Below, in pieces: positions 22,105 through 33,295 of a DNA stretch of 64,000 nucleotides; position 1 is the stretch's first letter, and every line of letters begins with the position of its first letter. The notes under the pieces were generated by a model. The model was not told the origin of the DNA. It was given only the letters and a program-made list of their open reading frames with translations, and ran no database searches. The translations under genes and the position numbers were made by a program. This DNA comes from Byssothecium circinans (lineage: Eukaryota > Ascomycota > Dothideomycetes > Pleosporales > Massarinaceae), in NCBI GenBank assembly GCA_010015675.1, contig ML976985.1, positions 627,909 through 691,908 of the forward strand, read 5' to 3'.

Positions 22105-24331
22105 ATGACCGACAGACAATGTAATAATAAACTTTGTAAAGTCTGCTATGCCATGTTCGCAGCACCCAAACTGTTTGAATGGAAACCTCACCACGCAGAC
22201 ATCCGCTCCTTGAAGGCAGCAGCAGACTCCGATTGTTACATTTGCGTACGCATATGGAGAGATATACAGGCAACGTTCGACGATTTAGAGGAGCAAGCAA
22301 AAGAACTTGAAAGAAGCGCGGATATAAACATGGAGTATTCATTTCAATCCCTTGATGAAACATCCTTGGAGCTCGTTTTCGAGACTCACATGGGTAAACC
22401 ATGCCCGCTCATAAACTTCACGGGACGGGCGGAGGCTTGTAAGTCTGATTTCCTCTCCAATGCGCCTTGCGCTGCATCCTGGCCTTGTTAATAGATAACG
22501 AGGCTAACGCATCCAGGTGCTGGAGATAGACAAATGCAGACAACACTAGCCCAAAGTACGAGATCACCACAGGCTTTCGAGCAAGCTAAGTATTGGATTC
22601 AAGACTGTCGCCAAAACCACAAAGAGTGTCATAGATCGAGGCAGGATGCAACTCTGCCTACTCGTTTGGTGTGCGTCAAACGAGAGGAGCCCGGATCCGG
22701 ATCCGAACCCGAACTCTCCGCACACATTTGCGAGAGTGACTCCCTATCCGCCAATGTTTTGTACTTGACGTTAAGCCATGCCTGGGGTACTGAAAAGTTT
22801 GTCACATTAACGCAGAGCAACCTAGACCAATTCCGAACGTCAATCCCATTCAAAACTCTCTCTCGCACTTTCCAGGAAGCCATCCACGTGGTCTCGGGAC
22901 TTGGATTTCAGTACATATGGATCGATTCACTCTGTATAGTACAGGATGATCAAAAAGATTGGGAGCGAGAGTCTTTGAAAATGGGAGACGTGTATGCGTT
23001 TGCCGTGTGCAACCTCACTGCTTCTGCCTTCGATACCGGTGGACTTGGAATCTCTCCTCAGGAAAGGCTGAGTAACCCAGTCCCTCCACGGGTCTGCATT
23101 AAGTCCTCAAAATGGAGAAGTTCCGTGGCTTTCATTATTTGTGAGGGTCAGCCGTGGCGCGAGAATTGGGAAAGGCCGATATTCCGCCGTGCCTGGGTTT
23201 TGCAAGAACAAATACTTGTAAGCCAATCATTTCCTATGAATCTTCCATTCACTGATGCAAAGTTGATATTAGGCCATACGAGCCCTTCATTTTGGTCGGG
23301 ATCAGATGTTTTGGGAATGCAAGCACACGCTTGCCAACGAGGTTTGGCCAGTAGGCAGGATGATCTCTTCCAACAGAGCCCCAGTCAACCGTCGTCGCCA
23401 ATTCGACGCAAGGAGATTGAAGTTTAGGAAATTCTCAATAAATGATATGGCTTATAAGAATGTAACACCCCCAATCCCTTATTACTTGAGTCACTATTCA
23501 AATGACTCACTTAGACTGCAGAAATCACCCTACGATACATGGATGAAGATAGTCTACGACTACTCTTCTCGCAAGCTTACCTACGCTTCCGACCGACTCC
23601 CAGCCTTAAGTGGCATTGCCTCATTATTCACAACCATCCTCGAAAAAGACGAATACCTCCTCGGTCTCTGGAAAAAAGACATACATCGCGGTCTACTCTG
23701 GCGACAGACTGAGTCACCAGGGGATTTCAATAAACCAGATTGGTCTCATGCACCCAGCTGGTCATGGGCTTCGTTGAACGAGCATGTAGAGTGGGTTCGG
23801 GATCTATTTCATGGCGCGATTCCAGAAGGATCTCCACTGGGATTTTTTCATGGGCTAAGTAGACCGCTCACTAGTTATGCTCTACGACTCACTGGGAGCT
23901 TGAGGTTGCTGCCGACGTTGGAGTATGGAGTATCCCCCAGGGAGCTATTTTCTATCGAATCGGACTGTACCGTTCTGTATAAGGGACACCCTTGGTTCAG
24001 GCTCCATTTCGATCAGTGGTACTTCGTCAAACAAGTCAACGACAACGAGGAAAGAAGTGGCTTGCCGATCCAATCTCTTGTTTCTGAAGTCTTCTTCTTC
24101 CCTCTCTTGTATTTGGATATCCAGTTTCATGGGATCTTACTCCAACCGCAACGCGGTGAAGGTAGTGGGGTATATCGACGCGTTGGGAAGGGGTTGTTAC
24201 GGTCTCACTCTGTATCTCCTCTGATACCAGTTGCCGAGTTTCTAAGCTATTTTCCAGACCCGAAGGATCTCGATGTTGAGGATTACATAGATCATGACGG
24301 CGAGGGGAATTTCACTATCGAAATCATATAA
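22105..24331 (+). CDS. HET-domain (heterokaryon incompatibility) protein
   Basis: HET-domain proteins trigger fungal incompatibility cell death or related immunity-like responses. Exons are 22105-22438, 22517-23217 and 23273-24331 (697 residues). Both introns preserve phase, the second restoring LQEQILAIRALHFGRDQMFWEC. The Cys-rich N-terminus (LCKVCYAMF...DCYICVRIW) is usual for the group. The HET core shows LTLSHAWGT, IWIDSLCIVQDDQKDW, the block ending NLTASAF, and RAWVLQEQ. The C-terminal part contains SWSWASL. No NACHT, ankyrin or WD repeats are fused. The gene is followed by an AT-rich island, a common setting for such fast-evolving loci. Confidence 0.9.
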
Positions 24332-25533
24332 GACAGGCGCGGAATGATACTGCAGGAACTTCATACCCTCTCATTTCGCGCGAGAGTGATGTTCAGGGTC
24401 AGAAATAATAGATTTTCTTGAGTCCACAAGATGGTTGTACGGATTGTTTGGAGGCAACAGAGGGGAACAGCTAGAATGAGCGTTAATGATATGTCTCCAT
24501 CGGTGCGAAGTAGAGCTTTGTCAGGTTGCCGGATATCTGACGAACCGTCGCCGCTCGTATAGTCCACCGAACTAAGGTAGTCTCTTCATTATAGCAGACG
24601 AACCGACAAATTATTTCCACGACGCATCCAATACGAGCACCAAGAGAAGGAGAAACAGAAGAGCAGGAACTTGGAAACGACAAGACTTGGATACGGCTAG
24701 CAACCATCCTAGAGTGACTAAACACTCCTTTGCCCTTTAATGTCTTGTATATAAATATCTATCTATAGGATATGTAAATAAAATATATTTTACCTCGTAA
24801 ATAATGTTAAAATACATAACAGAAAATAGAGAAACTTAAGGGAATACTTAGAAACACCACATCCTAGAGTATTAGGCGCTTATAGGCCTCTATTTTAGGA
24901 AAATAATTCATGTGTAGAGTATAGAGACGCTGCTAGTCTAGGTTCCTTTAGATTATAAGCAGTCGCTATAGTATAAGCCACTTTTTAATATCTAGGACTT
25001 GTTTACTAGACTATAGCTTAGGTGCAAAATTAGAGAAGTTATAGGCGCTGAAGAAATAACGGCACCTGTGAGCGGCCAAAGAATAGTACCAAACTGTTCC
25101 CCATGGTTTTCCTCGCTATCTGGTCTAGCCCTAGCCACTCGCCTATATAGGCTCGTGTCCTAAGCTTCTCTACTCTATACATAATCATCCTTTTCTCTCT
25201 ATGCTCTTAGTGCTCAGCTGTCTAACAAAAATCAAAGATAGCGGTGCGTGATCCGTGGCGTCACCTTTAGAGGTCACAAACGTTCTTTAGACCAAAAACT
25301 TAACACAACACAAATTCTTGTGAATTTCTGAAGTTTAAGTAAAATTAAGAGTGCGTAGTGACTAGATGTATTAGTAGTAGATCTATACGTAAAAAGATAA
25401 TAACCCTAGTTTATTAACTCTATAGAAGTGTTCCCTTTGTAAATTTAAGTTCAGGCTCACGATGCCTTAATAGTTGTAGTCGTAGCTGTTTAAAAGTCGT
25501 TTGCTTGGTGTTATTCGTTGCTATCCTCCTAGG
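24332..25533. other. Intergenic, AT-rich RIP-like island
   Basis: From about 24735 to 25055 the DNA is strongly AT-biased with TA-rich words (tatataaatatctatctata), consistent with RIP of an old repeat. No element boundary or coding capacity is visible. Confidence 0.55.
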
Positions 25534-26365
25534 TCAAGGGGGCGCTCCCGATTTCAAACAATAGCATCTTCCAAACTCCAATGTAGACTCCTCCGTTGCC
25601 ATTTGCCTCAATTTCCCAATCCCAAATTCAAGGTCCAGCCCATCTAGACCACGCAGATACGTTTTAAAAGAATCGATATCCCTCCACCTGAATACACCGA
25701 GGAACATCCGCGTACCCTGCCCTTCATCCACGTTGGAAGGCTTGATTGCCCATCCTTTCATATAGTCGGAGCAAACAGAACCGCCTTCACTGCGCAGCGC
25801 GCCGCGAGGGAAAGAGTCGTATGCGCTCTCGAATGTGACGGCATTGGTGTTATTGCACGGGTCGGAAAGATCTTTCGCGTCTGGGTTGAATGAAGGCGGG
25901 AGGTGGAAAGTCAGGATGGCGGAGACGTGATGTGCGGACTCGTTGGGTACAGGACTGGCTGTGCTGAAGACGCTGTCGCGGGAAACGAAATAACTGTCAA
26001 GGCGATAAAAGGATGTTTGCACAGCGCAAGCGGTAAGTAAAGCCCAAGATGCCTGTATGGATTGGTACGTCTGGGCTTGGGTGAAGTTTATGTGTGCTTG
26101 CTCGGTCTGCCAGTCTGTGGTTGCGTGCTTAGATTAGTACCTGCATGTTTGACAATGTGGACTTACCAATGATCAACTTCACAACCTGTGGATCCTCGAG
26201 TAATCTTCCCCACCAGAGACCTCTCACGCCAGCATTTTCGACGTACGTCTGAAGTGTGGCAGACCAAATCTGGCTCGTTTCAATGTTTGTGGAAGTGAGG
26301 ATGCGGAAAGTCTAAATCTCGGTGTAGGCGTAGTCTGGGGCACTGAACGTTGAAAAGAGCGACAT
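25534..26365 (-). pseudogene. Dimeric alpha-beta-barrel (ABM-like) gene, copy 2, nonsense codon
   Basis: This is the paralogue of the gene at 4123-5011, with the same two-exon layout: 26167-26365 and 25534-26114, intron GTAAGT...CCACAG, phase 1. The frame is intact across both exons (260 codons) except for a TAG at 26312-26314, codon 18, where copy 1 has a Lys codon. Downstream motifs match copy 1: ETSQIW, GVRGLWWGRLLED, ILTFHLPPSFNPDA, DIDSFKTYLRGLDG, EESTLEFGR. A CAG-to-TAG change would be the C-to-T type made by RIP, but the ancestral codon is unknown. Translation could restart only after loss of the first strand of the fold. Upstream DNA also shows similarity to copy 1. Confidence 0.72.
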
Positions 26366-26695
26366 TTACACAGCTTTAGAACGAGATTTTCTTAGAGCAA
26401 TCTAGCATGATGTATCCAGCTTAAAGTAGGTGGAGAAATGATGTTCCGTGAAGGGAATTAGGATCTATCACTGAAAAAGACTTTCTGTCTCATCGATGGA
26501 CGTGAGGTCATATTTGAGGCGTCGTGCCGCAAGTGCGGTGTAGTCTTGCGGCTTAGCGGGGCTTAGTAGCAAACCCATTGCCACCTGGGCTGGGCACGAC
26601 TACGCTTCTCACGAACGGCTGCGTAAAACTTGACAAATAGATGTATACCCTATCATAAAACATTAGTTACTCGTACTTCATTATTATTTATAGCT
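26366..26695. other. Short intergenic region
   Basis: Upstream region of ABM copy 2; the stretch around 26543 (cttgcggcttagcgggg) matches that near 5095, so the duplication reached beyond the coding region. No gene is present. Confidence 0.5.
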
Positions 26696-28666
26696 TTATC
26701 CCACAATCCCTCCAACAAAAGCCCGTAAATCCCCTTCCCTCATCGGCTCCCCACACTCAGGACACCTGCACCTAGCCCCCCTCAAACCCACATCCACCAT
26801 CCCCTGCTGCGCCTCCGGAACATTCTCCACAATCCAGCCCCTCAAACAGTCCAAGCATGTCCTCGTAGGGTGTACACAGCGCTCCGTAATCCGTCTCGAA
26901 GGGAACGTAGATGGATGCTCAGCTTCCTTGCACATGAAACACGTAAATAGCGTTGTAGACGCGGATCGAGATTCGGCGGCGATTTCTTTTTGGTTGGCTA
27001 GGGTGGGAATTGAGGTGGTGGGGGAATGTGCTGGTGACGGGTAGGTGAGGGGTGGTGTGAGGAGTGGAGAGGGAGGGGCGCGGCGTGTGAAGCTGTGTGG
27101 TGAAGCGTGGGCGTGGGCGTATAGGTGCATGGGTCGTTGGCGTTGGTAGGGGTTCTGGGGACGGAAGGAAGATTGCGCGAGTGGTGGAGAGGCCGGAGGC
27201 GTTATCGTCAAAGAGTGTAGGTTTGGCGTCGGTAACGGTGTCGGCGTGGGTGTCGAAGTCCGCATCGAGGGGCTCGCATTCACAGCAGGTATCATTCTCC
27301 TCAAACTCGGCGTCCCCCTTTCAACCTCCATATCCATCTCCATAGGGCTTTTGAGTAAATCATAGCCCAGCCTATACATCTTCGGCGCGTAACCTACTTC
27401 GTCCTCCCATTTTTGCAGGTTCTCGGTTGTGAGGTTGGCTTTACCCTTCTTCCCTTTCTTGTCCTTCTTTTCCATACTCCCGTTTCCATGGCTGTGAGCA
27501 GAAAGACTGTCTTCGCCTTTCGACCCACGTTTCGCCATCTTGATTAACGATACCGGAAGCGACGACCACCGCGCTTTCTTCGGCCTTTGCTGCTCTCGCT
27601 GTTGTTCGAAGCTCAATCTAGGCTTGATGGATCCGCATTCAAGTGCCTTCTTCAACTCCTCTTCGACATGCGCTCGTGCCTCTTTGATGTTATCAAAAGC
27701 AAAAGGACTCTTGATTTCAGGTGACGTTGGCGTAGGCGGCTCCTTGGAGTACCTCAAATACAAAGGATCCCGCTCCATATCCTCACCCGGGATCGGCTTC
27801 AATGCGATGGCAGACAACGGCCTTGAGAAATTTGGACAAGTATTTGAACGGAGACCTCTTGACCTCGAGGAAGCAATTCTACTTGTTGGGCGGTCGTGGA
27901 AACGGGATGAGGTGCATGAGGACTGTCGGGAGTGCGTTGCTGCACGACATATATGTCGAGTTGTGATAGCGTCAAGCTCGACTGGTTCTGGCGACGGTGA
28001 TATCGTACGCGAAGCTGAGAAAAGCGGGCTCGGCGGTAGAAGCGGCGGGAGTTCGAGCTGCGGTGGTAATGCTGATATGCGGGAAGGTACCTCAGCTAGC
28101 TCCTCATCTTGCTCTTCAAAGCCAATGTCAATCCATCCTCGTGTAGACGTCGAAGGTAACCTCATGTGACCCCTCGCCGCTCCCGTGTGAATGCTCTCAT
28201 TATCTCCATCCCATGACAGTGCACCCATTCCCGACAACCTCCTAACGTCCTTCTCCGCCTGCCTCAGCTTCTCTTCCAAGCTGTCTTGATACTCCGCACC
28301 ACCCACTTCGGCCCTGCAACTTCTTCTATCTCTCGGCCTTTGATCAACGACCATACCCAGTGTCCTTTGCGCTTTGATGATCCCACTATTCGACGGCGCT
28401 TCCAGGTTCAAAGTATTTCTTCTCGATGATGTTGGAACCTCCGAGACGAGGCCGAGCATTTTCTGCGCTTTGATTGAGTCTCTTACTGATGGTGGGATTT
28501 GGGCTGAAGAGGATTGAGGACGAGGGTATGAAGCGGGGAAGTAGCGGATCGACTGTTCATCGACAGAAGAAGTATGTGAATCGTGCCTCCGGGATAGACC
28601 GAGACCGAGGCCAATATGATTGCGAGATGCCTGTTGTGTAGCGACGGCCGCCATCGTGATATGCAA
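26696..28666 (-). CDS. Large disordered protein with C-terminal RING-like Cys/His finger
   Basis: This is a single-exon frame of 656 residues. Most is low complexity, Ser/Pro/Arg-rich, with a basic KKDKKGKKGK stretch. Near residues 60-105 the motif IKAQ-(K/R)-(M/T)-LG occurs twice (SIKAQKMLGL, IIKAQRTLGM). The last 83 residues contain a probable zinc site: CFMC, then CVH, then CLDC, then CRCPEC. That spacing resembles RING or RING-in-between-RING half sites, so an E3-ligase-like or scaffold role is possible, but this is inference. The start could be residue 1 or Met5. I do not recognise a named orthologue. Confidence 0.7.
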   Translation of the reverse strand: MHITMAAVATQQASRNHIGLGLGLSRRHDSHTSSVDEQSIRYFPASYPRPQSSSAQIPPSVRDSIKAQKMLGLVSEVPTSSRRNTLNLEAPSNSGIIKAQRTLGMVVDQRPRDRRSCRAEVGGAEYQDSLEEKLRQAEKDVRRLSGMGALSWDGDNESIHTGAARGHMRLPSTSTRGWIDIGFEEQDEELAEVPSRISALPPQLELPPLLPPSPLFSASRTISPSPEPVELDAITTRHICRAATHSRQSSCTSSRFHDRPTSRIASSRSRGLRSNTCPNFSRPLSAIALKPIPGEDMERDPLYLRYSKEPPTPTSPEIKSPFAFDNIKEARAHVEEELKKALECGSIKPRLSFEQQREQQRPKKARWSSLPVSLIKMAKRGSKGEDSLSAHSHGNGSMEKKDKKGKKGKANLTTENLQKWEDEVGYAPKMYRLGYDLLKSPMEMDMEVERGTPSLRRMIPAVNASPSMRTSTPTPTPLPTPNLHSLTITPPASPPLAQSSFRPQNPYQRQRPMHLYAHAHASPHSFTRRAPPSPLLTPPLTYPSPAHSPTTSIPTLANQKEIAAESRSASTTLFTCFMCKEAEHPSTFPSRRITERCVHPTRTCLDCLRGWIVENVPEAQQGMVDVGLRGARCRCPECGEPMREGDLRAFVGGIVG

Positions 28667-30094
28667 AGAAAATATATCCTAGCTCCAACTCCGTTCCCAA
28701 TAAAAGGAATACCAAAAACGGCGTGTTCAATACCCGGAGTACAATCGGTAACAAGCAAAGATTAAAACGCAACGGGGCGAACAAGGCATAGACGATCGCA
28801 GAAGGGAGATAAAAGGCAAAAGGGAAGGAAACTGATCTATATCTCACCATCCGGTAGCACAGCACGCGCGCATCGCTACCCCAAGCCCAAGCTTCACCAC
28901 CAAAGACAAGGCCCCGAGTCATCGGTAACGTACGGTAAGAGGGCCTCACCGGCGTGGCCAGCTTACCCCATCTTCGCTTCTCAAAATTCCTCGGACGCAC
29001 GTTTCAGCATCTGCACCTGACGTCTTCCACAACATCCACATTTAGCTGCTGCGCAATGATAACTCGTCCTTCGGGAACGTCAAGTCTTGGATCTCGGGCA
29101 ATGATTTCATGTGGGTGTACGGAACACGAGGCTTAGAATGAATCGTTCAATAGTCTTGCTGGCTCAGCTGCGGGGGCTTACCGATTAGTGCAACTAAGAA
29201 TAGCATCACCGCCACGCAGACGCAGAAAATCATCATTAATTGGCGTCATCATATGCGCGTTTGCTTTGCCGTTTGGAGAGAAGTGCAGCCGCCATTGGTC
29301 TCGAGCGATTGCGCACTATTGTTTCACATGGGCATGCGCAAGTGCAGTCTAATCGTTCTTCAATATATGGGGAAGACGCGCTGCGCACATCGGTAGTGAT
29401 CACTTCACGCGGCTCCGACACATCATACTTTCCTTTGGATCTCAACTAGAATTTCACTCATGTAACTAACTGTCTCTGGGGCCGTGCCACCTACCAGTGA
29501 GATGAACCATCACGTGACTGCGATTTTCAGCCGTACGAAAGTGTGCGCGGGACTCGAACGTAGATAAAGGGGGTAAACTCGTGGTGAAAGTGACCAAGAT
29601 GTCGAAGATTCTTAGATACAAAGGGCAAGAATACTCCAAAATCGAGAGTCCTGGGGCCATGGAGAAGAGTCAATCACGTGCGCCGTTTCCACCAATCAGC
29701 GAAAGCACGTCATCCATGTTACCGAGCATAGCCGAACACATGACGGGCACGTCTCTCCATTTTGCCCCTTTGTACTGAGTACCTGTCTGCAAAAAGAGGT
29801 TGCAGTGATTGGCATGGGTTAACCCCTAGAATTTCTCCGCCCGAGAACGCACGACTTCCTCCAATGGCCGACAGCGTGCAAGTTCCCGCCCTTGGCATAT
29901 GTCCAAATTCTAATGCTCAAGCCCGGCAACGGGTCAATGAAATCACGAAGATGCGGGGAGAAGAACACGCTACCCGGATTTAGGGTAAATAGGCAAGGAC
30001 AGGAAGAATAGAGAATGGCAGGCTTTTATATAAATTATCGGGGCGCGGGCTGTTTGTTTATGATCACGCGCTGCTATTACTTTGCTTTGCCAAG
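28667..30094. other. Divergent intergenic region
   Basis: A 1.4-kb region between the RING-like gene and the arabinofuranosidase gene, holding both upstream regions. Overlapping short frames lack any domain. An ATTGG (inverted CCAAT) occurs near 29810. Confidence 0.5.
30026..30033 (+). promoter_or_regulatory. TATA box of the GH51 gene
   Basis: A clear TTATATAA-type element lies about 60 bases before the ATG of the arabinofuranosidase gene, fitting a strongly regulated secreted-enzyme promoter. A GCGGGG at 29953-29958 fits the loose CreA consensus SYGGRG, but this word is too short to weigh much. Confidence 0.5.
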
Positions 30095-32320
30095 ATGGGA
30101 CTCTTTCGGCAGGCTTTCGCTGTCGCCATCTGTATCGCTAATACGGTTGCTATTGATGTAGCTGTCAAGTCCTCGGGAGGCAATGTGACGGGAAAGTTTG
30201 GACATCCTTTTGCATATGGCTTCCTGCATGAAGTGAGTACTAGGATCCATCGAAGCTACAATGCCCTCTACTGACAGTTACTAGGACATTAACAACTCGG
30301 GAGATGGCGGCATATATGCCGAATTGATCCAAAATCGTGCATTCCAATACAGCCGAAGGTATCCAGTTTCAACAGCACACTACTTCCCGGTCAACAATGC
30401 GAATCTGAGCATCCAGTTCCTGCAAGATCCGCTCTCGAAGGCCCTACCCGCTTCCTTACGGGTTTCCCGGACTAGCAACAGCAACGGTACGATTGGCTTC
30501 AAAAATGAGGGATATTGGGGAATAGCTGTCAGTCGACAAAAATACACGGGATCTTTCTGGGTCAAAGGCGCTTACAATGGCTCCTTTACGGCGTCGCTAA
30601 AGTCTAACTTGACTGATGAGGTCTTTGGGTCTGTTGAGGTTCAGTCCAAGTCTGTCGCCAATGAGTGGATCGAACACGTATTCGAGCTTGTGCCTGAGAA
30701 AGATGCTCCTAATTCCAATAACTCGTTTTCAGTTGCCTTTGATCCAACGTCCACAGAGGGCGGCGCGTTGGATTTCAACCTCATCAGTCTCTTTCCGCCG
30801 ACCTACAAGAACAGGAAGAATGGGCTACGGGTGGATATAGCAGAGGCTCTTGCGGAAATGAATCCGGTATGTGATAACGCACGCTTAGACTTTCATTATG
30901 AAGATAACTAACGCTTGCCAAGCACTTCCTTCGCTTCCCTGGTGGAAACATGCTTGAAGGCCACACGCTTGACACGTACTGGGACTGGAAAGACACTCTT
31001 GGTCCTTTGAAAGACCGTCCTGGTTTCCAAGGCGTATGGGGATACCAACAAACGCACGGTCTCGGTCTCGTGGAATATCTCGAATGGGCTGAAGATATGG
31101 GCTCGCAGATCGGTGAGCATTAATCTTATGCTCCTTTTTATTGTAGTAGAGACACTAATGAAGTGGTAGTTCTCGCCGTGTGGGCCGGCTTAGCTCTCGA
31201 TGGCGGCGTTATACCCCAGGAAGACCTGCAGCCGTTCATCGACGACGCCCTAAATGAGATTGAATTCGTATGCGGGCCGGCCAACTCTACCTGGGGCTCG
31301 CGACGTGCAGAACTTGGTCACCCAGAACCATTTGAGCTTAACTACGTCGAAGTCGGTAACGAAGACTGGTTAGCTGGCTATCCCGGGGGGTGGAACTCGT
31401 ACAGGCAGTACCGCTTCCCAATGTTTTACGATGCCATAACGGCCGCGTATCCCAATATTCAGGTCATCGCTTCCGGGGCTACTAGCGACCCGGCCCCCGA
31501 AGGTGAAACTAAGGGTCCAAATACGGTAGAAGGGCTCGATTTCTCCAGGACACCTGGGGCTATCGGTGATTACCATCCCTATCGGGAACCCGATGAGCTC
31601 GTGTTCGAGTTCGATCGTTTCGACAACGACATTGGCCACATCATCGGCGAAGTAGCTGCCACCCACGTGAACGGTGCCACCCCTCCACGATGGAACGGAC
31701 CCCTCTACAAATATCCGTGGTGGATCGGCGCGGTCGGCGAAGCCATCTCTCTGATCGGGTACGAGCGGAACTCGGACCGCATTCCAGGCACCTTCTATGC
31801 TCCCGTGCTCAAGAACGTAAACAGGTTCCAGTGGCCGATTACGCTTCTTCAATACTCTGCAGACCCGAAGATGACCACGCGTGCAGTGACCTGGTACTGC
31901 TGGAGCCTATTTGCACACCACCCCATCAGCCACACGCTCCCCACGTCGAGCAACTCGAGCTACGGACCGCTGTATTGGGTTGCTGGGAAGGATGACGCTC
32001 GGAACGGCGCACTGGTCTGGAAAGGTGCTGTATACAATACGACGAACAGTAGCACTGTCCCTGTCGCCGTGCACTTCGAGGGAGTCAGCCCAGGCACCAA
32101 AGCGTCGTTGACTGTTTTGACCAACGCCGTTGGTGATCCGTATGCGTACAATGACCCCTTTACGGGTATCAATATTGTCAATTCCACGACAAGCGAAGTG
32201 TCTGCAGGCCCGAGCGGAGCGTTTGAATTCAGTCTGCCGCAGTTGAGTGTGGCAGTGTTGGATACAGATGGAGAAAAAGGTTCTAGCGGGGGGAAATGGA
32301 AAGCGGAGCAGCTATCATGA
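30095..32320 (+). CDS. abfA: Secreted GH51 alpha-L-arabinofuranosidase
   Basis: It releases terminal arabinofuranose from arabinan and arabinoxylan outside the cell. Exons are 30095-30232, 30285-30866, 30923-31112 and 31170-32320 (686 residues), all junctions in frame. A signal peptide covers about residues 1-20 (MGLFRQAFAVAICIANTVAI). Family motifs include FAYGFLHEDINNSGDGGIYA, HFLRFPGGNMLEG, VWGYQQTHGLGLVEYLEW and NYVEVGNEDW. In the last, Glu368 is the expected acid/base. The likely nucleophile is Glu464 in IIGEVAATHVNG; most relatives have GEYA, so the Val is a small oddity. Many N-glycosylation sequons are present. The TATA box upstream suggests inducible expression. Confidence 0.94.
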
Positions 32321-32505
32321 GATGTTCTAGAGCTGCTGATTTAGAAACAAAAGTCGCCCGCACTGTGCGAATTTGATAGTGGTTGATCACCAACAAACTG
32401 TACAATACATATTCTAGACATACAGCCAGAACCCTCTCAAGTCAAAACATCCAGTCCTGCAGATATGCCTCAAAGCAGCCTCGTCTATACACCACACTAC
32501 GCTGA

Positions 32506-33295
32506 TTATTTCGTTCCAATATCGTCCAAGTCGCACGTCTCCAGCAGATCCTGTGTCAACTTTCCCTTCCTATCATAGCCCTCGACATACTTATCTCTCC
32601 ACTCGCCCACCGTATTATCGTAAGTGGTCTGAGGTTTCGTCTCACAAAGACGACACATATTCGCTTTAAGCTCTCCCATCAGTCTTAACCGCGGATACGC
32701 CTAAGAACACTGAGCCCCTCGACCACATAACAGCACACAGTAGTGGAGACCAAACATTGCGGCCGCAAAAAGATCTGACTCACCTTCACAACCTGTTTAT
32801 ACTCATCCCAACCCAACAGGTTCCCAGGAACACAATCCGGACCCCGGAAATCAGCCCATATGCCATAAGCACAAGCCTGCACCTCCAGCTCTTTCTCGAA
32901 AACTACCATAGTATGCTCCCGATTGTATGCAAGGCGATCGCATCCCACACCAGCTGCAAGCGATGCTTGTCCCATTCTTCCACGGAGGCTTCTTGCTTCA
33001 GGAACTCGCGCGCTGCATTCGCGCCGTCGACTTCGAAGCGCTTGTTCGGCGAGATGATGGTCGAATGAGGAGGGTGACCAAGGGGAAAGCCCAGGTCGTG
33101 CAGGATGGAGGCAATGGCGTGGGCTTCGCGGTCGCGGTCTGGAAGTATCTTGTCAGCGATGATGAAGCCGAAGAAGACGGAGCGCAGGACGTGGTTGTAG
33201 GTGGAATCGGAGGAATGCGCGCGCGCGAAGGTGATGGCTTTTGCGATTAATGGTGGATCTGGAACATTCGCTAGGTTGTGGATCGGAGTGAACAT
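32506..33295 (-). CDS. HD-domain, cyanamide-hydratase-like protein with apparent frameshift
   Basis: The product resembles fungal HD-superfamily proteins of the cyanamide hydratase (DDI2/3, urea hydro-lyase) type. Motifs are NHVLRSVFFGF, the HD pair in AIASILHDLGF, and DAIALHTIGS, then ACAYGIWADFRGPD and MCRLCETKPQTTYDN. A final intron (GTGAGT...TTCTTAG, 32701-32783) joins exon 32784-33295 to 32506-32700 with conserved sequence on both sides. However, at about 32905 the frame stops right after HTIGSILW and continues one frame over at EVQACAYG. Exon length is one base short, and no plausible intron spares the conserved HTIGS segment. It is either a recent inactivating deletion or an assembly error. 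It lies 0.9 kb from the peptide cluster, but membership is unproven. Confidence 0.7.

Noticed and set aside
23218..23427. HET ORF reading through to 23427
   Set aside because: Read-through replaces the conserved segment after WVLQEQ. The intron 23218-23272 restores HFGRDQMFWEC in phase.
32863..32918. Alternative 56-base GT-AG intron that would cure the HD-gene frameshift
   Set aside because: It would delete the conserved ALHTIGS segment and uses a weak donor, so a frameshift is the simpler reading.
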